NCBI GenBank assembly: GCA_024638355.1
Contig: JAHEKO010000040.1
Span: 1 to 15,538 of the forward strand
Origin: Acidobacteriota bacterium
GTDB taxonomy: Bacteria > Acidobacteriota > Thermoanaerobaculia > Multivoradales > JAHEKO01
DNA: 15,538 bases
Direction: 5' to 3'
Position numbers and translations under genes: made by a program. Numbering within the stretch: position 1 is the first letter of the stretch; each line of letters starts with the position of its first letter. The notes under the pieces were generated by a model. That model was given only the letters and a program-made list of their open reading frames with translations. It was not told where the DNA came from and ran no database searches. Of this stretch, positions 1 to 7,472 are shown piece after piece.

Positions 1-35
1 GGCGATTCTCATCGGTTCGACTCCGGCGGCGATGA
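1..35 (+). tRNA. Possible 3' end of a tRNA (T-arm and acceptor strand)
   Basis: The window opens with a TTCGACT heptamer (16-22), the usual T-loop form. It is flanked by ATCGG and CCGGC, which pair G-C, G-C, C-G and U-G, with the outermost pair A-C mismatched. Seven bases that could be the 3' acceptor strand (28-34) and a discriminator A follow. No CCA is encoded. The 5' acceptor strand, D-arm and anticodon would lie before the window, so neither identity nor reality can be settled. A chance T-loop match is possible. Confidence 0.3.
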
Positions 36-264
36 TACGCGCCGCCGCGCGCGAATGGGGCATAACGCCCGGTTCCCTTCTCCGGTCACGCTACCTTCTT
101 CGGGCGATCGAGCTAAGTGTCTGCGAAAAGGAGAGATAGATACGCGGCGCGCCGGGCACTCTAATTGCAGCCGATCCTGCCCCGGGGTCGAGCCCAAAAA
201 AACGGCGGAACAAGCGCGACAGGTATCACTGCCAGATGCGTTCGATCGTAGTAGTGGTGGAGTC
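36..264. other. Leader region before the large secreted protein, no gene recognised
   Basis: The plus-strand frame of the downstream gene stays open back to an ATG at 55, but the residues encoded between 55 and 264 are basic and low in hydrophobic content. They would also bury the signal peptide 70 residues inside the protein. I therefore read this stretch as untranslated leader. A purine-rich AAAAGGAGAG lies at 126-135 but has no ATG or GTG at suitable distance. No clear -35/-10 pair or terminator was seen. Confidence 0.4.
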
Positions 265-3200
265 GTGAATCGCGCAAGCGCACGCTGGAAGGTAGTTCTG
301 GTCGCGGTCCTCGCCGTGCTCGCCGCGCCGCTCCCCGGAGCGGCGGAGCTGAGCTTCGACCCCGTCGTCATCGACCCTAGCAACCCATCCAACCCCCACT
401 GCAAGACGATCGGCGACCTCGACGGCGACGGCGACCTCGACGCGGTCGCCGCCAGCTCCAGCGGCGGCGGCATGTTCTGGTACGAATACCCGAGCTGGAC
501 GAAGCACACGATCCGGGCGTCGGGGTCGTGGACGACCGACATGCAGGTCGCCGACATCGACGCCGACGGCGACCTGGACGTCGTCATTCCCGACGCGACC
601 GCCCTGAAGTGGTACGAGAATCCGGGCTGGACGGAGCACGTCATCGGGGTGGCGGGGGCGAACAACCACGACGTCGAGGTGGGAGATCTGGAGCCCGACG
701 GCGACCTCGACGTGGTGACCCGCCGCAAGTCGGGCGGCGTGACCTACGGCTGGCTGCAGGGAGCCACTCCGCTGATCTGGAGCCAGGTCACCATCTCGAA
801 TCAGAACGGCGAGGGGACCGACCTCGGCGACCTCGACGGCGACGGCGACCTCGACGTGGCGCTCAACGGCTTGTGGGTGGAACAGGTGACGCCCGCGAGC
901 TGGAGCGAGCACACCATCGACGCAGGCTTTGCCGACGACGTCGGCGTGCGGATCGCCGACATCGACGGCAACGGCACCCCGGACGTCGTGCTCGGCCCGT
1001 CCGAGAGCTCCGGCAAGCTCTCCTGGTACGAGGCGATCGATCCGAAGGCGGGTCCGTGGATCGAGCATTCGATCGATTCGTCGGTCAGCTTTCTTCACAC
1101 CTTCAGAACGATCGACGTCGACCGCGACGGCGACCTCGACCTGGTCACCGCGGAAATGCACCAGTCGACCAACCCGGACGAGGTGAGCGTCTACTTCAAC
1201 AACAACTGCGGCACCAGCTGGACGCAGCAGGTCGTGGCGGAAGGCGGCTCCCACAACGTGCGCGCCGGCGACTTCGGCGGCGACGGCGACGTCGACATCT
1301 TCGGCGCCAACTGGAACGACTCCGCCCCCAATTCCGCGGTGGTCGAGATGTGGGAGAACAAGAGCGCGCCGCTCGCCCTCGACCAGTGGCAGCGGCACAT
1401 CATCGAGACCTCCCTGCCCTGGACCTCGGTGTTCGTCGACGGGCGCGACCTGAACGGCGACGGTCTACCGGACCTGGTCGCCGGCGGCTGGTGGTACCCC
1501 AACCCCGGCATCCTCGGCGGGGTGTGGACGCGGCAGACGATCGGCACGCCCCTCAACAACATGGCGGCGATTCACGACTTCGACCGCGATGGCGACCTCG
1601 ACGTTCTCGGCACCGACGGCATGGCCAGCGGCGAAGACCTGTCGTGGGCCGAGAACGACGGCTCGGGCGGCTTCACCATTCGCCCGATCACCCACGCCGC
1701 CACCGGCGGCGACTTCCTGCAGGGCGTCAGCGTCTACCAGGTAGTCGCCGGCGGTCAGGAGGAGGTCGTTCTGTCGTGGCACAACGGCGGCTCGGGCACC
1801 GCGCTCCTCGCCGTGCCGAACGATCCGACGTCGGCCGCCTGGCCGCTCACCGTCGCCAGCGCGACGACCAATCAAGAGGAGGTTCCGACCGGCGATATCG
1901 ACGGCGACGGCGACATCGACATCCACCTCGGCAACACCTGGCTGCGCCAGGACGCGGCCGGCGCCTTCTCGGTGCAAAGCGGCATCGGCCTCGGCGGCGG
2001 CGACGTTCCGGATCGGGTCAAGCTCGCCGATCTCGACGGCGACGGCGACCTGGACGTCGTCATCGGAATCGAGTTCGGCTCGGCGCTGGTGTGGGGCGAG
2101 AACGACGGCTCGGGCGGCGGCTGGACGAACCGCGCCATCGCCTCCGACTTCGAGTACTTCAGCGTCGACGTCGGCGACGTCGATCACGACGGCGACATCG
2201 ACGTCGTTGGTGGCGCGCACATGGGGAGCGGCGAGGTGTCGCTCTACGAGAACGACGGCACCGGCACGGGCTGGACGACCCGGGTGATCGACAGTGGCGA
2301 CTCGTCGCAGATCGATCACCACGACGGCACGAAGCTGGTCGACATGGACAACGACGGCGATCTCGACATCGTCTCGCTCGGCTGGACGAAGCGCAGCCTG
2401 GTGATCTACGAGAACACGGCGATCGGCTCCGGCGGCGGGGGCGGCGACACCACGCCCCCGGAGATTGCTTCGGTGCACGCCCTGGGCGAGGCGACCCGCG
2501 TGGTCGTCGACTTCAGCGAGCCGTTGAACGCGGCGAGCGCGGGCAACGCGGCCAACTACGCGATCTCCGGCGGGATCGCGGTCGCGGCGGCGGTCCTCCA
2601 CGACAACCAGCACGCGGTGACCCTCACCACCTCCGCGCTCGCCGCGGGCACCGGGTACACCCTGACCGTCGACAACGTCTCCGACCTCGCCGGCAACCCG
2701 ATCGCGCCGGGATCGACGGCCGGCTTCGAGCTGGGACTCGGCGCTCCCGACCCCACTCTGGTGGCCCACTGGCCGCTCGACGAGGGGGCCGGCACGGTGA
2801 CGGCCGATGCTTCGGGCAACGGCCGAACGGGGTACCTGACGAACGGCGCCGGCTGGGGCTCGCCTACGGCGTTGCTCGACGGCGCCGACGACTACATCGA
2901 CACCGGCACGTTCGACGTCACGGGAAGCGCCTTGACGCTCGCCGCCTGGATCCACGCCGACGGCTTCTCGAACTGCAGCGCGCGCGACTGTCGCATCCTG
3001 TCGAAGGCGACCGGCACCGCCGAGGCCGACCACTACTTCATGCTGAGCACGATCGCCAGCGGTTCCGACACCCGGCTCCGCTTCCGTCTGAAGACCGGCG
3101 GCTCGACCACGACCCTGATCGCCTCGGGCGGCGACCTGCTCGCGGGAGCCTGGCTCCACGCCGCCGCGGTCTACGACGGAGCCGGCATGACGCTCTACCT

Positions 3201-4188
3201 GAACGGGCAGCCGGTGGGCACCACCGCCAAGACCGGGGCGCTGAGCCAGAACCCCGCCGTGCCGGTCTGGATCGGCGGCAACCCGACCGAGCCCAGCGCC
3301 AAGCCGTTCGACGGCAAGATCGACGACGTGCGGATCTACGAGCGGGCGCTCACCCAGGCCGAGATCCAGGCGCTGCCGCCGCCGAGCGCGAATTCGATCT
3401 TCACCGACGGCTTCGAATCGGGGAATCTATCGGCGTGGAGCGAGACCAGGGGTGCCGCCGAGCTGGTGTCGGCCGCGGCGCGCATCGGCACACGGGGAGC
3501 CCGGCTCCCGGTGGGGACGAGCTGTACGGCTCTTGATCTGGTCGTCTTCCCGCCGCCGCCGACCCTGTCGGGCACCCACGAGGCGTGCCTCGAGATCCAG
3601 CTGGGCGCGGTCGATATCGTGGCGCCCGGCGCGACTCTGCGGGCCGGCGAGCGAATTACGGTCGCCGACGGTTTCAAGGCGAGCGCGGATCTGACGCTGG
3701 CGCTTGACCCGGCCCTGCTGCCGCTGGCCTGGCTACGCGACACTTCACCGGCCGGCGAGAGCGGCTACACCGCCGACTTCCACGCCAACTTCGACAACGT
3801 CTCGCTCGCCCCGGGAAATCGCCTCGAGCACCTGGTGGGCTGGTCGGACTCCGCCGGGCCGAGCTTCCGGTTGGTGCTGCAACCGGACGGCGGCGGTGGA
3901 CTCGAGGCCCGACTCGAGGCTCGCCTCGACGACGGTACCTTCGCCGCGACCGCGGCGGGCTCGGAGGCTCCGATCGCGGCCGGCTGGCACCAGCTTCGGG
4001 TGATCTGGAAGGCCGGGGCCGGCGATGGCTCGCTCACGCTGTGGGTCGACGGCGCAGAGGTCGCGGCGCTCACCAGCCTGACCAACGGCGGCCGGCGTGT
4101 CGACGGCGTCGACTGGGGCGTGGCGGGCGGCTCCCTCGTCGGCGCCGGCGGCACCCTCGATCTCGACGCCTTCTCGTCCTGGCCCTGA
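265..4188 (+). CDS. Large secreted VCBS/FG-GAP repeat protein with Ig-like, LamG-like and C-terminal tail domains
   Basis: About 1307 residues from a GTG start. It was chosen because a signal peptide begins there (basic VNRASARWK, a hydrophobic run, then PGAA/EL) and a weak GGTGGAG lies just upstream. Residues 50-700 carry 13 Asp-rich calcium loops of the GDLDGDGDLDVV type, starting near 50, 96, 140, 188, 231, 283, 335, 394, 437, 543, 588, 637 and 692. These are FG-GAP/VCBS blades of beta-propellers. Residues 730-826 resemble an SbsA/Big_5 Ig-like domain (DTTPPEI, VDFSEPLN, LAGNPI). Residues 831-1030 resemble a LamG_3/concanavalin-like jellyroll (VAHWPLDEGAG, FDGKIDDVRIYERAL). The remainder has a DGFESGNLSAWSE motif, a Gly/Ala-rich stretch and a second jellyroll-like region. 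The gene is likely to act on the cell surface or outside it, in adhesion or polysaccharide binding; no catalytic motif is evident. It ends 10 bases from the convergent next gene. Confidence 0.85.
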   Translation: MNRASARWKVVLVAVLAVLAAPLPGAAELSFDPVVIDPSNPSNPHCKTIGDLDGDGDLDAVAASSSGGGMFWYEYPSWTKHTIRASGSWTTDMQVADIDADGDLDVVIPDATALKWYENPGWTEHVIGVAGANNHDVEVGDLEPDGDLDVVTRRKSGGVTYGWLQGATPLIWSQVTISNQNGEGTDLGDLDGDGDLDVALNGLWVEQVTPASWSEHTIDAGFADDVGVRIADIDGNGTPDVVLGPSESSGKLSWYEAIDPKAGPWIEHSIDSSVSFLHTFRTIDVDRDGDLDLVTAEMHQSTNPDEVSVYFNNNCGTSWTQQVVAEGGSHNVRAGDFGGDGDVDIFGANWNDSAPNSAVVEMWENKSAPLALDQWQRHIIETSLPWTSVFVDGRDLNGDGLPDLVAGGWWYPNPGILGGVWTRQTIGTPLNNMAAIHDFDRDGDLDVLGTDGMASGEDLSWAENDGSGGFTIRPITHAATGGDFLQGVSVYQVVAGGQEEVVLSWHNGGSGTALLAVPNDPTSAAWPLTVASATTNQEEVPTGDIDGDGDIDIHLGNTWLRQDAAGAFSVQSGIGLGGGDVPDRVKLADLDGDGDLDVVIGIEFGSALVWGENDGSGGGWTNRAIASDFEYFSVDVGDVDHDGDIDVVGGAHMGSGEVSLYENDGTGTGWTTRVIDSGDSSQIDHHDGTKLVDMDNDGDLDIVSLGWTKRSLVIYENTAIGSGGGGGDTTPPEIASVHALGEATRVVVDFSEPLNAASAGNAANYAISGGIAVAAAVLHDNQHAVTLTTSALAAGTGYTLTVDNVSDLAGNPIAPGSTAGFELGLGAPDPTLVAHWPLDEGAGTVTADASGNGRTGYLTNGAGWGSPTALLDGADDYIDTGTFDVTGSALTLAAWIHADGFSNCSARDCRILSKATGTAEADHYFMLSTIASGSDTRLRFRLKTGGSTTTLIASGGDLLAGAWLHAAAVYDGAGMTLYLNGQPVGTTAKTGALSQNPAVPVWIGGNPTEPSAKPFDGKIDDVRIYERALTQAEIQALPPPSANSIFTDGFESGNLSAWSETRGAAELVSAAARIGTRGARLPVGTSCTALDLVVFPPPPTLSGTHEACLEIQLGAVDIVAPGATLRAGERITVADGFKASADLTLALDPALLPLAWLRDTSPAGESGYTADFHANFDNVSLAPGNRLEHLVGWSDSAGPSFRLVLQPDGGGGLEARLEARLDDGTFAATAAGSEAPIAAGWHQLRVIWKAGAGDGSLTLWVDGAEVAALTSLTNGGRRVDGVDWGVAGGSLVGAGGTLDLDAFSSWP

Positions 4189-4198
4189 CGCTCGACCG

Positions 4199-4702
4199 CT
4201 AGCCGTGCTCGCGCTCGAGATAGGCGATCGGCTCGAGCAGCATGCCCTGCCCGGGGAACTTCTGGTGCTTCCCGGCCGGGTTCCCCCAGTTGTGGTCCGC
4301 GAAGGTCGCGCGCGCGCCCTCGAAGCGAACCGAGCAGGAACCGCGGTCCCCCAGAGCTTCCAGGCGATCGAGAGCCTTCACTTCGTCCGGGTTGAGCGGC
4401 CGTTCCCCGGGGAGAGTCGGGAAGGTCGGATCGTTCTGAACGGCCGCGAGGGCCTCGGTGATCGAGGGCTTCTCCGGTCCCATGTGGGCCTTCTGGGCCG
4501 CGCGCCAGTCGACGCGCCAGGTGCCGTTGCGGCGCGGCACGATCTGAATGGCCTCGCCGGTCCGGATCTTGGCAACCGCGGCGGCGTCGCTCGACACCGG
4601 TATCGGCTGCGGGTCGTCACCGAAGTTCAGCGCGCGGACGTCGGCGGCGATCGCCTCCAGGGCGTCGAGGATGCGCTTTTGAAGCTCTTCATTTGTCGGC
4701 AT
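4199..4702 (-). CDS. Conserved-looking hypothetical protein, 167 aa
   Basis: I do not recognise this family. The protein starts MPTNEELQKRILDALEAIAADVRAL, an amphipathic helix likely to mediate oligomerisation. A basic stretch follows (IQIVPRRNGTWRVDWRAAQKAH), and the C-terminal half is rich in Gly, His and aromatic residues (RFEGARATFADHNWGNPAGKHQKFPG). There is no signal peptide or membrane segment, so it should be cytoplasmic. The ATG at 4702 was preferred over a start 22 codons further upstream because the added residues look non-coding and because a TAGATT box lies 7 bases before it. Codon bias (G/C in third position) supports a real gene. It sits alone between two plus-strand genes. Confidence 0.7.
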   Translation of the reverse strand: MPTNEELQKRILDALEAIAADVRALNFGDDPQPIPVSSDAAAVAKIRTGEAIQIVPRRNGTWRVDWRAAQKAHMGPEKPSITEALAAVQNDPTFPTLPGERPLNPDEVKALDRLEALGDRGSCSVRFEGARATFADHNWGNPAGKHQKFPGQGMLLEPIAYLEREHG

Positions 4703-4709
4703 AGCGCGA

Positions 4710-4715
4710 AATCTA
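4710..4715 (-). promoter_or_regulatory. Putative -10 box (TAGATT) for the 167-aa gene
   Basis: On the minus strand TAGATT ends 7 bases before the ATG, which would place transcription initiation at or next to the start codon. No good -35 is visible at 17-18 bases spacing and there is no Shine-Dalgarno sequence. This matches the layout seen at other genes here. Confidence 0.4.
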
Positions 4716-4773
4716 GCACACGGCCCGCCCGCGCTCGGATTCTCGGAGCGGATCGAGCGCTCGCTCACGACGC

Positions 4774-4802
4774 TTGAAAGCCAGGCGCCGGCGGGCTAGT
4801 TT
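4774..4802 (+). promoter_or_regulatory. Sigma-70-type promoter of the aldo/keto reductase, leaderless layout
   Basis: TTGAAA (4774-4779) and TAGTTT (4797-4802) are separated by exactly 17 bases. The ATG at 4811 lies 8 bases after the -10 box, about where transcription would begin, so the mRNA would have almost no 5' leader. No strong ribosome binding site intervenes. This is the clearest promoter in the window. Confidence 0.6.
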
Positions 4803-4810
4803 GGACGGCC

Positions 4811-5683
4811 ATGCTCACCTCACGCTTTGCGTTCGGGCTCTGGCGCCTGACCCAATGGGACCTCGGCACGAGCGAGTTGACCCGACTGGTCGAGAGCTGC
4901 CTGGAGGTCGGGATCAGCACGTTCGATCATGCCGACATCTACGGCGACCACACCTGTGAGCGGCGTTTCGGCGAGGTTCTGGCGAACCGGCCGCGGCTTC
5001 GAGAGCGCATGCAGATCGTCACCAAGTGCGGCATCAAGCTGGTCTCTGCGAATCGGCCGGAGCACGCAATCAAGCACTACGACACCTCGCGCGAGCACAT
5101 CCTGCGCTCCGTCGACAATTCTCTCGAGTCGCTCCGTACCGACCATCTCGACCTGCTCCTGCTCCATCGTCCCGACCCGCTGATGGACGCCGACGAGATC
5201 GCCGCCGCCTTCGACGAGCTGCGGCGCGCGGGGAAGGTCTTGCACTTCGGCGTCTCCAACTACACGCCGGCCCAGCTCGCGCTGCTCGACGACCGGTTCG
5301 ATGGGCTGGCGGCGCATCAGATCGAAATCTCGGTCGTCCACCTCGACCGTTTCCTCGACGGCACGCTCGACCAGTGCCAGCGCCGTCGCATGGTGCCGAT
5401 GGCCTGGTCGCCCCTGGCCGGCGGCAGGCTGTTCTCGACCGAGGACACGCAGGCCGAGCGGGTGCGCGCGGCGCTCGCCGCGGTCCGCGACGAGACCGGA
5501 GCCGCGAGCGTCGACCAGGTGGCCCTCGCCTGGCTGCTGCGGCATCCGGCCAAGATCGTGCCGGTGCTCGGCACCGGCAAGCCGGAGCGGATCCGCGCCG
5601 CGGCGAGGTCGGCGGACCTCAACCTGAGCCGCCAGCAGTGGTTCGCCATCTGGAGCGCGTCCACCGGCCGCGAGGTGCCCTGA
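4811..5683 (+). CDS. ydhF: Aldo/keto reductase, YdhF-like
   Basis: A 290-residue protein of the usual aldo/keto reductase length, a cytoplasmic NADPH-dependent TIM-barrel oxidoreductase. It resembles E. coli YdhF over its whole length: FGLWRL near the N-terminus, FDHADIYG, LLLHRPDPLMDADE, FGVSNYTPAQ, EISVVH, DGTLDQ, PMAWSPLAGGRLF, and the C-terminal QQWF. The catalytic tetrad is intact: Asp39, Tyr44, Lys72 and His119. The physiological substrate of YdhF-type enzymes is not established; they are generally assigned to carbonyl reduction. The ATG follows a good promoter by 8 bases with only a weak GGA between. The gene converges on the GH13 gene with 12 bases between stops, so it is a single-gene unit. 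Confidence 0.93.
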   Translation: MLTSRFAFGLWRLTQWDLGTSELTRLVESCLEVGISTFDHADIYGDHTCERRFGEVLANRPRLRERMQIVTKCGIKLVSANRPEHAIKHYDTSREHILRSVDNSLESLRTDHLDLLLLHRPDPLMDADEIAAAFDELRRAGKVLHFGVSNYTPAQLALLDDRFDGLAAHQIEISVVHLDRFLDGTLDQCQRRRMVPMAWSPLAGGRLFSTEDTQAERVRAALAAVRDETGAASVDQVALAWLLRHPAKIVPVLGTGKPERIRAAARSADLNLSRQQWFAIWSASTGREVP

Positions 5684-5695
5684 TCCGAGCCGCGC

Positions 5696-7396
5696 TCAGG
5701 GAGCCGCGGGCGCGGAGAGCTCGATCACGTAGGTGGCGCGGGGCTCGAGCGTGTCGAGCGGCGTCCAGAGAGCGCCGTTCGGAGGGTCGAGCTCGACGCC
5801 GTGCAGGAGCTCCCGCGCTCCCGGTGGCACGGTCCAGGCGCCGCCCGGGGCCTCGAGGCCGTAGCCGGCGACCGGCTCCTCGCCGAGATTGACGATCGTC
5901 AACAGCCTCTCCGGACCGCGCCGCCGCTCGAGCGCCCAGACCCGGGGATCGGTGGCGGCGACCGGCTCGGCCGCCCCCGAGCGCAGCGCCGGGCGCGCGG
6001 AGCGCAGGCGGATCAACCGGCGATAGAGCGAGAGCAGCGAGGCCGCGTCGGCCGTCTGCCCGGCGACGTGGGTTCGCTCGAAGCCGGGATCGAGCTGCTG
6101 CCACGGCCGATGGGTGGAGAAACCGGCGTAGCGGGCGTCCGACCACTGCATCGGCCGGCGGATCTGCGGATCGGGCTTGTTGCCGCTCATGCCCAGCTCC
6201 TCGCCGTAGTAGACAAAGGGGGTTCCGGGGCCGGTCAGCAGCAGTCCGGCGGCGGCTCGTGCACCGCCGAGGTCGTCGTAGAGCTGGGAGAGGACGCGAG
6301 GCTGGTCGTGGTTGGTGAGGAAGGTCGCCAGGTCGCGGTCGGGCTGCAGCCGCCGGATCTTCTCGTAGACCTCGTCGAGCCGCGCGCGGTCGGCGTCGCG
6401 CGTCGCCCGCACCATCGCCTCGGCGAGCTCGAACTGGAACGCCAGATCGAGCTCGTCCGGGCCGTAGGCGGCGACCGCCTCGGTGTTGTCCCAGACCTCG
6501 CCGATCAAGAGGCTCCCCGGCTTGGTCTGCTTGCAGAAGTCCAGGAACTCGCGCAGCCAGGCGTGGGTCTCGGGAGTGCCGGCCTGCACCCGGCCGTCTT
6601 CGATCAGGTGGCGGACGGCGTCGAGCCGGAAGCCGTCGACGCCCATGTCCTGGAGCCAGAAGCGGGCCATCTCGTGCATCGCCGCGGTCACGTCCGGGTT
6701 GCGGTAGTTGAGGTCGGGCATTCCCGACCAGAAGATGCCGTAGTAGGCGTGGTAGTTGAGGTGCCTCCAGCCGCGTTGCCACCAGGGGAGCTGATGCCAG
6801 ACCGGCTGACCCCAGGGGCCGACGTAGCCGAGGCGCTCGTAGGACCAGATGTACCAGTCGCGGCGCGGCGCGTCCGGCTCGCGAGCTTCCCGGAACCAGA
6901 GGTGGCGGCTCGAGGTGTGGTTGAGCACGAGATCGACGACCACGCGAATGCCGCGCCGGTGCGCCGCGCCGACGAGGCGGCGGAACTCCTCGTTGGTGCC
7001 GTAGTCGCGCTCGATGCGGTAGAAGTCGACCACGTCGTAGCCGTGGTAGCTCGGCGACTCGGCCACGGGCATGAGCCAGATCGCGCCGATGCCGAGGTCG
7101 TCCCGCGTGTCCGGGTCGCCGTCGTTGAGGTAGTCGAGTCGCTCGATGAGGCCGGTCAGGTCGCCGATGCCGTCATCGGCCAGCGGCCCGTCGCTCGCGT
7201 CGGCGAACGAGCGCACGAAGATCTCGTAGAAGGTCACCTCGCGCCACCAGCCGTCGGCCGCTTCGAGCGGCGGAGGCGCCGCGGCCGGGTCGAGCTCGGG
7301 CGGAACGCTTGCGGACTCGGAGGAGCAGCCCAGTCCGAGCGCCGCGACCAGGGCCGCGACCGTCAGCTGCCGCGGGAGCGGGCTCGTCCCAGTCAC
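5696..7396 (-). CDS. GH13 alpha-amylase-family glycosidase, lipoprotein
   Basis: A 566-residue glycoside hydrolase starting at GTG. Residues 1-23 form a lipoprotein signal with a lipobox LGLGC, lipidated Cys24, so the enzyme is anchored at a membrane. The (beta/alpha)8 barrel shows all four GH13 conserved regions: DLVLNH (155-160), GFRLDAVRH with nucleophile Asp259, GEVWD with acid/base Glu300, and FLTNHDQPR with stabiliser Asp364. MPDLNYRNPDV near 226 is also characteristic. A C-terminal beta domain follows. It should hydrolyse alpha-glucosidic bonds in starch-derived oligosaccharides. The regions resemble GH13_36-like alpha-amylases and the oligo-1,6-glucosidase side of the family; subfamily is uncertain. 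It is divergent from the Glucodextran_C-like gene across a 76-bp promoter region. Start choice is supported by the signal peptide and by a TAGGTT box 6 bases upstream. Confidence 0.93.
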   Translation of the reverse strand: MTGTSPLPRQLTVAALVAALGLGCSSESASVPPELDPAAAPPPLEAADGWWREVTFYEIFVRSFADASDGPLADDGIGDLTGLIERLDYLNDGDPDTRDDLGIGAIWLMPVAESPSYHGYDVVDFYRIERDYGTNEEFRRLVGAAHRRGIRVVVDLVLNHTSSRHLWFREAREPDAPRRDWYIWSYERLGYVGPWGQPVWHQLPWWQRGWRHLNYHAYYGIFWSGMPDLNYRNPDVTAAMHEMARFWLQDMGVDGFRLDAVRHLIEDGRVQAGTPETHAWLREFLDFCKQTKPGSLLIGEVWDNTEAVAAYGPDELDLAFQFELAEAMVRATRDADRARLDEVYEKIRRLQPDRDLATFLTNHDQPRVLSQLYDDLGGARAAAGLLLTGPGTPFVYYGEELGMSGNKPDPQIRRPMQWSDARYAGFSTHRPWQQLDPGFERTHVAGQTADAASLLSLYRRLIRLRSARPALRSGAAEPVAATDPRVWALERRRGPERLLTIVNLGEEPVAGYGLEAPGGAWTVPPGARELLHGVELDPPNGALWTPLDTLEPRATYVIELSAPAAP

Positions 7397-7402
7397 GCGG
7401 TC

Positions 7403-7431
7403 AACCTACCGCCCGGCCCGCGACGACGCAA
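7403..7431 (-). promoter_or_regulatory. Promoter of the GH13 gene (TTGCGT-N17-TAGGTT)
   Basis: Reading the minus strand, TTGCGT (7431-7426) is followed after 17 bases by TAGGTT (7408-7403), and the GTG start comes 6 bases later. No Shine-Dalgarno sequence is present, so a leaderless transcript is likely. The 76 bases between the divergent genes must hold any shared operator; I saw no clear palindrome. Confidence 0.5.
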
Positions 7432-7460
7432 ACCGCGGCGACGTGGCGGGAGTCGGCGCG

Positions 7461-7466
7461 TACAAT
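7461..7466 (+). promoter_or_regulatory. Putative -10 box (TACAAT) of the Glucodextran_C-like gene
   Basis: TACAAT is one base from the TATAAT consensus and ends 6 bases before the GTG at 7473. No convincing -35 lies at 17-18 bases spacing. The position decides the start: a GTG at 7443 in the same frame would lie upstream of this box and would lack the box-to-start spacing seen elsewhere. Confidence 0.45.
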
Positions 7467-7472
7467 CGTCGC

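Noticed and set aside
412..2400. The repeated Asp-coding DNA as a CRISPR or non-coding satellite
   Set aside because: The repeats are in frame, of variable spacing (43-59 codons) and encode FG-GAP/VCBS calcium loops. There are no constant-length spacers.
226..3159. Long open frames on the minus strand and in other plus-strand frames inside the large secreted protein
   Set aside because: They are by-products of the repetitive GACGGCGAC-rich DNA. Their translations are Arg- or Val/Asp-rich low-complexity sequence, while the chosen frame has a signal peptide and clear domains.
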